Shown here: in pieces, positions 17,103-24,202 of the stretch
Numbering within the stretch: the first letter of the stretch is position 1
Layout: the number at the start of each line of letters is the position of its first letter
NCBI GenBank assembly: GCA_964446285.1
Contig: CAYUNT010000014.1
Location: 1 to 40,023 of the forward strand
DNA: 40,023 bases
DNA from: CAYUNT01 sp964446285
GTDB lineage: Bacteria; Sumerlaeota; Sumerlaeia; SLMS01; CAYUNT01
Direction: 5' to 3'
The notes under the pieces: model-generated
Told to the model about the DNA's origin: nothing
Databases searched by the model: none
Seen by the model: only the letters and a program-made list of their open reading frames with translations
Made by a program: the position numbers and the translations under genes

Positions 17103-17156
17103 GTCTCACCAATCTCATTGGTCGCATAAGTCTCATCGGTCCCATTGGTCTCATCC
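17103..17156 (-). repeat. Nonamer array 4, 6 units, inverted relative to array 3
   Basis: On the plus strand GTCTCACCA, ATCTCATTG, GTCGCATAA, GTCTCATCG, GTCCCATTG, GTCTCATCC, all in register. It sits 55 bp before the vWA start and could pair with array 3. Confidence 0.85.
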
Positions 17157-17166
17157 ATTCCTGATT

Positions 17167-17184
17167 ATCTTGTAAATCCTGTCC
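17167..17184 (+). repeat. ATCTTGTAAATCCTGTCC motif, single copy
   Basis: The same 17-18 bp sequence occurs as an inverted pair at 31436-31454/31512-31529. Here it is single, between nonamer array 4 and the vWA gene. Confidence 0.75.
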
Positions 17185-17211
17185 CATCTTTCATGCAAAG
17201 GAGATCGAATC

Positions 17212-17928
17212 ATGACGGACATGCAGCCAAGTCTTCCGGATCAGGTGGCGCGGCGTCCGCTTCACTTTTTCTGGATTGTGGATTGGTCCGGCTCGATGTC
17301 CGGCAAGAAAATCGCCTCGCTCAACCAGGCTATCCGCGAGGCGGTTCCGGACGTCGTGCGGGCCACATCAAGCCATCCTGAGGTCCAGATCATGATGCGC
17401 GCCATCCGTTTCGCCGACAAGGCGGAGTGGCACGTGGGTCCGCAGGCAATCGAATTGGAAAAATTTGTCTGGCCCGAACTCTCGACGGACGGCTGCACGG
17501 CCACGGCGCAGGCAATCCGCCTCCTGACGGGCGAACTGGACATCGAGAAAATGCCCCGGCGCGGATACCCGCCTGTCTGCATCCTGATCTCGGACGGCTA
17601 CTGCACGGAATCCGAGGCGGAATACGACCACGCCATTGCGGATATGGAAAAAATCCCTTGGGGGAAAAAAGCCGTGCGCCTGGCAATCGCCATCGGCGAC
17701 GAATCGGATTACGACGAAAAGCAATTGCTCAAATTCGTCAGCCACAAGGAAATCGGCGTTCTCAAAGCGCACAGCCCGCAGGAGTTGATAAAATACATCC
17801 GGTGGGCGAGCACGACGGCCAGCATCGGCGCGTCGGCAGGAAAGAGCAAGGCGGGGGCCGACCCGAACTCGAACGTCATTCTCACCGCGCCGCCACCGGT
17901 CATAACGTCCGCCACCGAGCCATTCTAA
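17212..17928 (+). CDS. vWA domain protein, TerY-like
   Basis: 238 residues, almost entirely one von Willebrand A domain. The MIDAS motif is D24-W-S26-G-S28, with a Thr around residues 96-98 (STDGCTATAQAI) and Asp128 in CILISDGYCTE, so metal binding should be intact. TerY-type vWA proteins are cytoplasmic and are encoded with PP2C phosphatases and zinc-ribbon kinases. That is the case here: PP2C starts 22 bp downstream and the kinase is two genes further. The Pro-rich C-terminal tail (about 205-238) is likely flexible. AAGGAGA precedes the start. Probably the metal-dependent adhesion or scaffold part of a phospho-signalling module. Confidence 0.88.
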   Translation: MTDMQPSLPDQVARRPLHFFWIVDWSGSMSGKKIASLNQAIREAVPDVVRATSSHPEVQIMMRAIRFADKAEWHVGPQAIELEKFVWPELSTDGCTATAQAIRLLTGELDIEKMPRRGYPPVCILISDGYCTESEAEYDHAIADMEKIPWGKKAVRLAIAIGDESDYDEKQLLKFVSHKEIGVLKAHSPQELIKYIRWASTTASIGASAGKSKAGADPNSNVILTAPPPVITSATEPF

Positions 17929-17950
17929 CCCAGGGGGAGGCAAAGCGGCC

Positions 17951-19147
17951 ATGAGCCTGATTGTGGACCCCGTGCTTGATCTGGCGGCTTTCGGATGCGC
18001 GCGCCGGGGGGCCTCGCACAAGTCGGAGGCGGACCCGAAGCCCTGCCAGGATTCGCATCTGATTTTGAGCGGTTCTTCGGCGGGCGCGCCATATTGCATC
18101 GCGGCGGTGGCGGACGGCCACGGCAGCGAAAAACACGACCGAAGCCAGATCGGATCGTTTCTGGCTGTGCAGGCGGCGGCGCGGGCGCTGCTCGAATTTC
18201 ACGGTGCGTTCGCGGGCGCGGGCATCACGACGCTGCGCCGTTCATTCACGAGCGACTTCCCGCGGCGGGCCAGCCGCGCCTGGCAGGCGGATGTGCGATG
18301 CCATTACCTCCAGGACAATCCTGAACCACCCGGGAAATCGCCCGGAAGCGCGCCCGATTACCGCCCTGTGTATTCGCGCTACGGCTCGACGCTTCTGGCG
18401 GCGATGATCGTCAACGACACGCTTCTCCTGGCGCAGGTGGGCGACGGCGACATCGTGCTGATTCTGGACGGCGGCGGCGCTGAACAGCCTCTCGCCGCGC
18501 CGGATTCTCTCGTGGGGGGGGAAACCTTTTCGCTCTGCTCGCCCGACGCGCAGAATCTCTGGCGCACCGCCACAGTCGAGCTGCATTCGGTCCGGTTCCT
18601 CGCCCTCTCGACCGACGGATTGCGCAACGCCTACGAGAACGATGAGCCATTTTACAGCCTGCTGGCCAAGATGGGCGAGAACATCGAGGAGTTTGGCGCC
18701 AGGAAATCGGCGGGCGTAGTGCCGGATTATCTTGACCGTTTCTCGCTGCGCGGCAGCGGAGACGACATCACGCTCGTGGGAATTCAATTGGGAAAACGCG
18801 CCGCCGCCGCGCATCAACCGGAGCCTATTTCGCCGCAGGCCGCCTCTCAGGCGCAAGCCCCCGCTCCCGCGCCTGCCGCCGCTCCGGATGCCACGGTTCC
18901 TTCCTCGATTAGCATGGCAGCCACAGCGCCGCTTCCCCCCTGGGCCGGAGCCAGGAGCGGCGCGAACACTGGGGCAGGTGCGGCAAGCTCGCCTCCGCCC
19001 CCCGCGCCCGCGCAGTCCGCGCCTCCCGGCGCTCCCGCCGGCCAATCGCCCTTCGAGGCGTTTCGGCTGTATCCGGCCCCCCGCAGCCCGCAGCCGCGCC
19101 CGCCCCTGCCTGACGAGGAGGAAGAACCGCCGGCCCCGATCGTATAA
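17951..19147 (+). CDS. PP2C-family Ser/Thr protein phosphatase
   Basis: 398 residues. The N-terminal 285 residues are a PPM phosphatase: CQD with Asp34, VADGHGSEK with Asp55, SRYGSTLLAAMI, LAQVGDGDIVLI, LALSTDGLRNAY and SLRGSGDDITLVGI, so the metal-binding aspartates are present. The C-terminal 110 residues are Pro/Ala-rich and probably disordered, perhaps an interaction tail. GGGGAGG lies 10 bases before the ATG, 22 bp after the vWA gene. It should reverse the action of the kinase encoded at 21040. This pairing is known from TerY-P triads; the substrate is unknown. Confidence 0.92.
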   Translation: MSLIVDPVLDLAAFGCARRGASHKSEADPKPCQDSHLILSGSSAGAPYCIAAVADGHGSEKHDRSQIGSFLAVQAAARALLEFHGAFAGAGITTLRRSFTSDFPRRASRAWQADVRCHYLQDNPEPPGKSPGSAPDYRPVYSRYGSTLLAAMIVNDTLLLAQVGDGDIVLILDGGGAEQPLAAPDSLVGGETFSLCSPDAQNLWRTATVELHSVRFLALSTDGLRNAYENDEPFYSLLAKMGENIEEFGARKSAGVVPDYLDRFSLRGSGDDITLVGIQLGKRAAAAHQPEPISPQAASQAQAPAPAPAAAPDATVPSSISMAATAPLPPWAGARSGANTGAGAASSPPPPAPAQSAPPGAPAGQSPFEAFRLYPAPRSPQPRPPLPDEEEEPPAPIV

Positions 19148-19252
19148 GCGCATTGTTATGAGCGCCGCGTTGCGCGAGCGCGGCGAAAGTGAACCCGCTT
19201 CCCCGGAATCCATCCGCAATTCAGAGGCTTTGCGCCGCTTGTTGTTCGTAGC

Positions 19253-20962
19253 ATGACGCGCCAGATACTCTGCCAGCTGATCCGCCAGGACCGAACGCTG
19301 ATTCAGGACCATCGCCGTCTGGAATCGTGGCTGCGTGATCTATGCCCCAAGGGCGGTCCGCGCATGAAGGCGGTGCTTCTGGCCCAGCGCGAAGGCTTTG
19401 TGGCGCAACTGGCCTCATCGGATGGCACGGTGGCCGTGCAGATCGTCCTGGCGCGAGTGGTAAAAACCTTCGGCGAGGAAACGGGGCTTCGCGAGGACAT
19501 CGCGCAATGGGCTGTGAATGCCTGGGCGCTGGCGCTAGGTTTGCTCGCTTCGGATTCCGCCATACGCACGGACGGGGCGATAGGCGCTCCCTCCTCTCCG
19601 GACGGCGAACCGCCTTCGCCGGAACCATCTGCGGCGGCGCCCGCGCCCCCTCCGCTTCCCTTGCCGCCGCTGATGCAATCGGCTTCTGCAGTCACCGCGC
19701 CGCTTCCGAGTTCGCCATCCACAGCAGAAAAGATGCGATGGTTCTTTTGCCCGCACTGCGAACACAGCGGCCAGGTGCCGACGTCGAGCGCCGGGCGGAT
19801 CGTCGAGTGCCCCTCGTGTGGAAAGAGCGTGCGGATTTCGGCGGATGGACTGCGCTTTTCGCCCTCGGTGGCAATGCCTTCGCCGCCCCCCTCGCGCGCC
19901 GCGCCCGCTCCCACGCAGCCGCGTGTCGAACCCACCAGCTCCTTCGCGGGCGTCCAAAGCCCGGAGGAAAGCAAACGCCTCTTTCTCCGCGAACTGCTGG
20001 CGAATTTGCTGCTGCCCGGCACGGCCATCAATGCGTTTGTCCGCGCGCGCATCGAAGACATCGAGGAGCGCTATCACCTAAACGCGCAAGAATTGCTGGA
20101 AGACCCGGCCTTGAGCGCCACCGCCCGCGACACTCCGCTGCCTTCGGCCCGCCTGGTGGTTTCGCCCGATGGCAGAAACGCGGCGTTGCGCACAATTACC
20201 GAGGCGCTCCGCCTGGCGCCGCCCGATGCGCAGATTCTCATACGCCCGGGCTTTTATCGAGAGAATCTGGTGCTCGACAAACCTGTGATCCTGCTCGGCG
20301 AAGGAAAACTCGATCACATCATCATCGAGGGAACATCGAGCGGCGGCGTTGTCATGAAAGCGCCCTACGCGCGCGTCAACGGCCTGACGCTGCGGCGGCC
20401 GCTCAGCGCCACGACCTCGCCGGCGGTTTTAGTTCCCGAGGGGTGCCTGCGCGTCGAGGACTGCAACCTCTCGTCGGTTTCGACGCCCTGCGTCCTCGTG
20501 CGCGGCGAAGACAGCAAGTGCAAGTTCCGCTGGTGCCGGATTTTCAATGGTGGCGCCGGGGGAATCGTCTTCGAGGCAAGTTCATGCGGAAGCGCGGAGG
20601 ATTGCTCGATCTTCGGCCATAAAACATGGGGGATCGACGTGCGCGAAAGCGCCGACATCCTGATCCGCCGATGCCATATCCACAGTTGCGTTGTCGGCGG
20701 GATGCTTGTCCACAAGCTCGGATGCGCCAACATCGAGGAGTCGCTGATTTGCGACAATGACGGGGTGGGAGTCGAGGTCAACTCGAACGATTTCACGCTG
20801 ATCCGCGGGTGCATGATTAACAGCAACGGCTGCCACGGCTTTCACGCGCGCAACGCCTCGGCGGCGATTATCGAGGATTGCGACCTGACAGACAACACCC
20901 CCGAAGCGCTGCAAATCGACAGCAGTTCCAACGTCCAGCTACTGCGCAACCGCGAGGTCTGA
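19253..20962 (+). CDS. Helical N-terminal domain, zinc ribbon and right-handed beta-helix protein
   Basis: 569 residues. Residues 1-100 form a compact helical domain (ILCQLIRQDRTLI, LESWLRDLCPKGG, EDIAQWAVNAWALALGL) resembling a module often fused to bacterial kinases, caspase-like proteins and other signalling proteins; I cannot give its official name. A Pro-rich linker leads to a zinc ribbon (C166-x2-C169, C186-x2-C189). Another linker and a helical stretch (about 236-290) follow, then a right-handed parallel beta-helix of pectate-lyase/NosD type (about 300-569) with repeated turns such as CLRVEDCNLS, ADILIRRCHIHS, FTLIRGCMINSNG and AAIIEDCDLTDN. No lyase catalytic residues are evident and there is no signal peptide. 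The start overlaps the stop of a possible 32-codon frame (ATGA) and lacks a Shine-Dalgarno. Confidence 0.82.
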   Translation: MTRQILCQLIRQDRTLIQDHRRLESWLRDLCPKGGPRMKAVLLAQREGFVAQLASSDGTVAVQIVLARVVKTFGEETGLREDIAQWAVNAWALALGLLASDSAIRTDGAIGAPSSPDGEPPSPEPSAAAPAPPPLPLPPLMQSASAVTAPLPSSPSTAEKMRWFFCPHCEHSGQVPTSSAGRIVECPSCGKSVRISADGLRFSPSVAMPSPPPSRAAPAPTQPRVEPTSSFAGVQSPEESKRLFLRELLANLLLPGTAINAFVRARIEDIEERYHLNAQELLEDPALSATARDTPLPSARLVVSPDGRNAALRTITEALRLAPPDAQILIRPGFYRENLVLDKPVILLGEGKLDHIIIEGTSSGGVVMKAPYARVNGLTLRRPLSATTSPAVLVPEGCLRVEDCNLSSVSTPCVLVRGEDSKCKFRWCRIFNGGAGGIVFEASSCGSAEDCSIFGHKTWGIDVRESADILIRRCHIHSCVVGGMLVHKLGCANIEESLICDNDGVGVEVNSNDFTLIRGCMINSNGCHGFHARNASAAIIEDCDLTDNTPEALQIDSSSNVQLLRNREV

Positions 20963-21039
20963 AGAGAGGAGGATACTCGCGAAAGCCATTGCAAATCACG
21001 CGATTGTTCATTTCCTTATCCGACTGAAACGAGGGTCCC

Positions 21040-22374
21040 ATGAGCCTGCAAGCCAATCAAGTTATCACAGGCGAGATGAGCCAGACCAAAATCAAGGTTG
21101 TGAAAAAACTCGGCGAGGGCGGACAGGGCGAGGTCTATCTGGTGGAAAGCCCCTCGGGACCGATGGCCGTCAAATGGTATAATTCCGAGCAATCCACCGA
21201 GGAGCAGAAGGCGGCCATACGCTACCTCGTCCAGACCGGCCCGCCGCGCAATCCCCCCAGCGCGGGCAAGCGGTTCATCTGGCCGCAAGACCTTGTCTCG
21301 ACGCCGTCGCATCCGTGTTTCGGCTATATGATGCCGCTGATCGACACGCGCACCTTCGCCGAACTGGGCGAGGTGCAGGGGCGCCGCAAACCCCAGCCCG
21401 CGCCCCGCGCCATGTGCGAAATCGGATATCAGGCCGCCAACACTTATCGAGCGCTTCATCTCAGCGGCCACTGCTACCGCGACATCTCGGCCGGCAACCT
21501 CATGTTCAACCCGCAGACGGGCGATGTGCTCATCTGCGACAACGACAATGTGGGCGTGAACCGCCAGTCGAAATGCCAGATCAAGGGAACGCTTGAATTC
21601 ATGGCGCCCGAGGTGATCCTTTCCAAAGCCGATCCCTCCACCGAAACCGATCTGCATTCGCTGGCCGTTTTGCTGTTTTATCTTTGGATGTGGCATCATC
21701 CGATGCACGGCGATCTCGAATGCCAGCTGCGATGCTGGGACCTTCCGGCGAAAATCCGCCTCTACGGCCAGAATCCGGTGTTTATTTTCGATCCGGGCAA
21801 TGCTTCCAACCGCCCGAACGATCCCGAATACGCCACGGTCCGCAAACGCTGGGAATTTTGCCCGCAGTTGCTCAAGCAGATGTTTATCCGGGCGTTCAGC
21901 GTCGGACTGCGCGAACCGGCTCGCCGCGTCACCGAGGGCGAATGGCAGTCTGTGTTTATCCAGTTGCAGGACGGCATCCTCGAATGCCCAAAGTGCAGGG
22001 CGGCGGTTCTGTGGGACCCGACAGCTACGGCGCTGGCCTGCTGGCATTGCCGCACGGCGGTGCCGATTCCGCCGCGCCTGCGTTTGCGCCTGCCCACGGG
22101 GCCAATCGAAATTCCATTGACCCGCGCATTCGCTCTGCGCCCGCATCATCTGGACCCCGCGCAAGGCGCGGAGGACCGCACAACGGTCCTGGCTGATCTT
22201 GCGCAGCACCCGACGAATCCGGCGGTCTGGGGCATTCGCAACCGGATGGCGGCCCCGTGGTCGGCAAAGTTTCCCGACGGCGCGGTCCGCGAAATCGCGC
22301 CGCAGCGTGCCGCCCCGCTCAATCCGGGACTCGTGCTGAACATCCAGGGCGTCGAGGCGCAAATTATCGCTTGA
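21040..22374 (+). CDS. Ser/Thr protein kinase with C-terminal zinc ribbon (TerY-P type)
   Basis: 444 residues. Kinase domain about 15-310: glycine loop LGEGGQGEVYLV (24-35), Lys45 in MAVKWYN, catalytic loop YRDISAGNLMF (Asp148, Asn153), metal site ICDNDNVG with DND in place of DFG (Asp167), and TLEFMAPEV. After it comes a zinc ribbon C316-x2-C319 ... C334-x2-C337, then about 100 residues that look like a beta-sandwich. The zinc ribbon after the kinase and the DND variant fit the kinases that travel with TerY and PP2C. The residues for catalysis are all present. No membrane segment, so it is cytoplasmic. Start: GAGGG lies close to ATG 21040; ATG 21076 is an alternative. The stop codon runs straight into a GTTGTGA array. 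Confidence 0.92.
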   Translation: MSLQANQVITGEMSQTKIKVVKKLGEGGQGEVYLVESPSGPMAVKWYNSEQSTEEQKAAIRYLVQTGPPRNPPSAGKRFIWPQDLVSTPSHPCFGYMMPLIDTRTFAELGEVQGRRKPQPAPRAMCEIGYQAANTYRALHLSGHCYRDISAGNLMFNPQTGDVLICDNDNVGVNRQSKCQIKGTLEFMAPEVILSKADPSTETDLHSLAVLLFYLWMWHHPMHGDLECQLRCWDLPAKIRLYGQNPVFIFDPGNASNRPNDPEYATVRKRWEFCPQLLKQMFIRAFSVGLREPARRVTEGEWQSVFIQLQDGILECPKCRAAVLWDPTATALACWHCRTAVPIPPRLRLRLPTGPIEIPLTRAFALRPHHLDPAQGAEDRTTVLADLAQHPTNPAVWGIRNRMAAPWSAKFPDGAVREIAPQRAAPLNPGLVLNIQGVEAQIIA

Positions 22375-22423
22375 GTTGTGAGTTGCGAGTTACAGGTTGT
22401 GGGCTATGTGTTGTGAGTTGTGG
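22375..22423 (+). repeat. GTTGTGA heptamer array (left arm), 7 units
   Basis: Seven 7-bp units in register: GTTGTGA, GTTGCGA, GTTACAG, GTTGTGG, GCTATGT, GTTGTGA, GTTGTGG. It begins at the base after the kinase stop codon. Confidence 0.88.
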
Positions 22424-22460
22424 GAGAAGACAGGTTGACCTGTTGTCATTATCCTCAATT

Positions 22461-22496
22461 GTCCTATGTGTCCCATCGGTCTCATTCGTCCCATCC
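22461..22496 (-). repeat. Nonamer array 5, 4 units, inside the heptamer pair
   Basis: On the plus strand GTCCTATGT, GTCCCATCG, GTCTCATTC, GTCCCATCC in register. It sits in the loop between the two heptamer arms. Confidence 0.85.
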
Positions 22497-22526
22497 TTAT
22501 CCAACCCCTTCCCCCCTTCTCCTAAC

Positions 22527-22584
22527 TCACAACCCGCAACCCACCACTCACAACTCTCTTCACTCACAACTCTTCACCGACAAC
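22527..22584 (-). repeat. GTTGTGA heptamer array (right, inverted arm)
   Basis: Plus-strand TCACAAC, CCGCAAC, CCACCAC, TCACAAC and two further copies of ACAAC with slightly broken register. It is inverted relative to 22375-22423 and ends eight bases before the URO-D start codon. Confidence 0.82.
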
Positions 22585-22591
22585 TCCTGCA

Positions 22592-23710
22592 ATGTCTATG
22601 AACTCTAAAGAACGAATGATGCGAGCGGTGCGGCGCGAAAAGCCCGACCGCCTTCCCGCCACGATCCATCAGTGGCAGCCCTATCATCTTAAGCATTACA
22701 TGGATGGCATGAGCGACCTGGAGGCGTTCCGCGCCTGCGGTCTGGACGCCGCGCTGGCCCACACGCCGCTGCTCGATGGCCACTATCACGCCTTCGGATA
22801 CGACGCGCCCAACTGGCGCATCCACATCCGCGAAGAAGTCCTTCCCAATGGCGACATCGTCCATCACTATTCGTTCGCGACGCCCGAGGGCGAATTGACG
22901 CTCGTTACGCGCTCGAACGAAATCACAACGTGGATTCTCGAACATCTCGTGAAGCGCGAAGAGGATGTGGACCTCATCGCGCGCCACATGCCCCTGCCGC
23001 GTCTGGACAAACAGGCCCTCGCGCGCGCCTATGCTGAAATGGGCGATGACGGCATCATGCGCACGGCCATCCCCGGATTTCAGCCCGGTGCGTGGCAGGA
23101 TGCCGTCGAGATGTTCGGACTGGCCAATCTGCTCGAGGCCGCCTTCGAGAATCCCGATTGGGTGCATCATTTTCTTGCGGTGCTGCTCGAACGGCGCCTG
23201 CGGTTTGTCGAGGAGAGTTTGCGCGGCGCGGCATGCGACCTCATCGAATGCGGAGGCGGCGCTGCCTCTTCGACTGTCATTTCCCCTGATATTTTCAAGG
23301 AATTTGTGCTGCCTTACGACGTGCCGCTCCACCGCGCGATTCACCGCGAGGGCTATGCGCTCGTGTATCACACCTGCGGCGGCATGATGGGCATTCTCGA
23401 CCTGATTGCGCAAAACGAGTGCGACGCCGCCGAGACTCTAACGCCGCGCGACATGGGTGGCGACATCGTGGACCAGCGCAAAGTGAAAGATGTGCTGGGC
23501 GCCCGTGTGGGATTGATCGGCGGCGTGGACCAGCAGCACGTGCTCATGGAGGGCGATGAGGCCGCGATCCGCGCGCATGTTGAATTTTTGTTCGGCACTT
23601 ATGGCGACGGCGGCGGGTATCAATGCGCGCCCAGCGACCACTTTTTTGACGTCCCGCGCCCAAAACTCGAAGCCTTTGCCCGCGCCGCCGCCGCCTGCCG
23701 ATACGATTAA
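22592..23710 (+). CDS. Uroporphyrinogen-decarboxylase-fold protein (MtaA/CmuA-like group)
   Basis: 372 residues. Family segments: MNSKERMMRAVRREKPDRLP at the N-terminus, DLIECGGGAASSTVISPDIFKEFVLPYDVPLHRAIH, YALVYHTCGGMMGILDLI, LGARVGLIGGVDQQHVLMEG and GGGYQCAPSDHFFD at the C-terminus. True HemE enzymes and corrinoid methyltransferases (MtaA, CmuA, MtbA) share this fold. The sequence looks closer to the methyltransferase-like group, which is abundant in uncultured PVC relatives, than to HemE. The His-Thr-Cys segment could bind zinc. No corrinoid protein or haem genes are nearby, so the substrate is open. Preceded by a composite repeat cassette, with no Shine-Dalgarno; ATG 22598 is an alternative start. 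Confidence 0.85.
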   Translation: MSMNSKERMMRAVRREKPDRLPATIHQWQPYHLKHYMDGMSDLEAFRACGLDAALAHTPLLDGHYHAFGYDAPNWRIHIREEVLPNGDIVHHYSFATPEGELTLVTRSNEITTWILEHLVKREEDVDLIARHMPLPRLDKQALARAYAEMGDDGIMRTAIPGFQPGAWQDAVEMFGLANLLEAAFENPDWVHHFLAVLLERRLRFVEESLRGAACDLIECGGGAASSTVISPDIFKEFVLPYDVPLHRAIHREGYALVYHTCGGMMGILDLIAQNECDAAETLTPRDMGGDIVDQRKVKDVLGARVGLIGGVDQQHVLMEGDEAAIRAHVEFLFGTYGDGGGYQCAPSDHFFDVPRPKLEAFARAAAACRYD

Positions 23711-23767
23711 CGCCAGCCAGTTGGGCCGCTCGCGCTTGCGCCTGCGAAAAGCCGCGATAAGAGAAGA

Positions 23768-23791
23768 GCGAGTGCGGAGCCTCGCGGTCCC
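23768..23791 (+). repeat. 24-bp dispersed palindromic repeat, copy C
   Basis: Begins GCGAGTGCGG and ends CTCGCGGTCCC. Identical to the reverse complement of 8215-8238 and one base different from 4252-4275. It abuts the next repeat. Confidence 0.85.
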
Positions 23792-23878
23792 AGCAGCCCC
23801 CACGCGCGCGCACAAAGATGTTGGGGATGGAAATGGCGTGATTGTATATTGCAGCAGCCCCCTCGCGCGCGCACATAG
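23791..23878 (+). repeat. 27-bp direct repeat pair
   Basis: Copies at 23791-23817 and 23852-23878 share CAGCAGCCCCC followed by an A or T, then CGCGCGCGCACA and an AG ending, with two differences. They are 61 bp apart start to start. Confidence 0.75.
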
Positions 23879-24040
23879 CTGCAATGCCGCAGGTTCACAA
23901 CCGGGCGCATTCGCGAATTTCCACAACTCCTTTCCGGGAATTGATGTTGACGTTGTTGGAGGCAAAGCGTTCTGAGGGGCGGTGAGAGTCGGCGGCGGGG
24001 GGAGAGAGAAAGTTCAACCCCTCGCACGGGCGCTAGAGGC

Positions 24041-24202
24041 ATGAACGACGCATGGACGGCAAATAGTTGGCCGCTCCTCCGCGTTCTCCGCATCCTCCTC
24101 TTTCTCTGCGTCCTCAGCGTCTCTGCGGTGATTTCCTTTTATCTGTTGCCGCAGTTGGCCGATCATAAGCGTTTTCCGCCATTGAAAAAGGGCTATCCAT
24201 GA
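24041..24202 (+). CDS. Possible small membrane protein (doubtful)
   Basis: 53 codons from ATG 24041 to a TGA that overlaps the ATG of the SNase gene (ATGA). The middle would form one hydrophobic helix (LLFLCVLSVSAVISFYLL). However, the central part is simply a translation of the CTCNGCGTC nonamer array, which is known to give leucine-rich false frames. The 4-base overlap is the only argument for coupled translation. Confidence 0.2.
   Translation: MNDAWTANSWPLLRVLRILLFLCVLSVSAVISFYLLPQLADHKRFPPLKKGYP
24077..24130 (+). repeat. CTCNGCGTC nonamer array
   Basis: Six 9-bp units in register: CTCCGCGTT, CTCCGCATC, CTCCTCTTT, CTCTGCGTC, CTCAGCGTC, TCTGCGGTG. Two further units (CTCTGGCGT, CTCCGCGGT) occur at 36949-36966 inside the caspase gene. 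Confidence 0.82.

Larger units (their letters stand above)
16645..17211. other. Divergent 567-bp intergenic region with an inverted nonamer pair
   Basis: Lies between nanE (minus) and the vWA gene (plus). It holds nonamer arrays in opposite directions (16971-17006 and 17103-17156), an ATCTTGTAAATCC motif (17167-17184) and a small hairpin CGGATC-TGGC-GATCCG near 16707. The vWA gene's AAGGAGA lies at its right end. An open frame across 16764-17129 is made partly of repeat units and is not a credible gene. No clear promoter hexamers. Confidence 0.6.
23711..24198. other. Repeat-rich 488-bp intergenic region
   Basis: Holds the third copy of the 24-bp repeat (23768-23791), a pair of 27-bp direct repeats (23791-23817, 23852-23878) and a CTCNGCGTC nonamer array (24077-24130). 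A 53-codon frame at 24041-24202 overlaps the array. No other gene or clear promoter. Confidence 0.6.

Noticed and set aside
16764..17129. 121-codon plus-strand frame between nanE and the vWA gene
   Set aside because: Half of it translates nonamer arrays; no Shine-Dalgarno and no recognisable domain.
19158..19256. 32-codon frame whose TGA overlaps the ATG of the beta-helix gene
   Set aside because: No Shine-Dalgarno and hydrophilic composition. Only the ATGA overlap favours it, which is not enough to call a gene.
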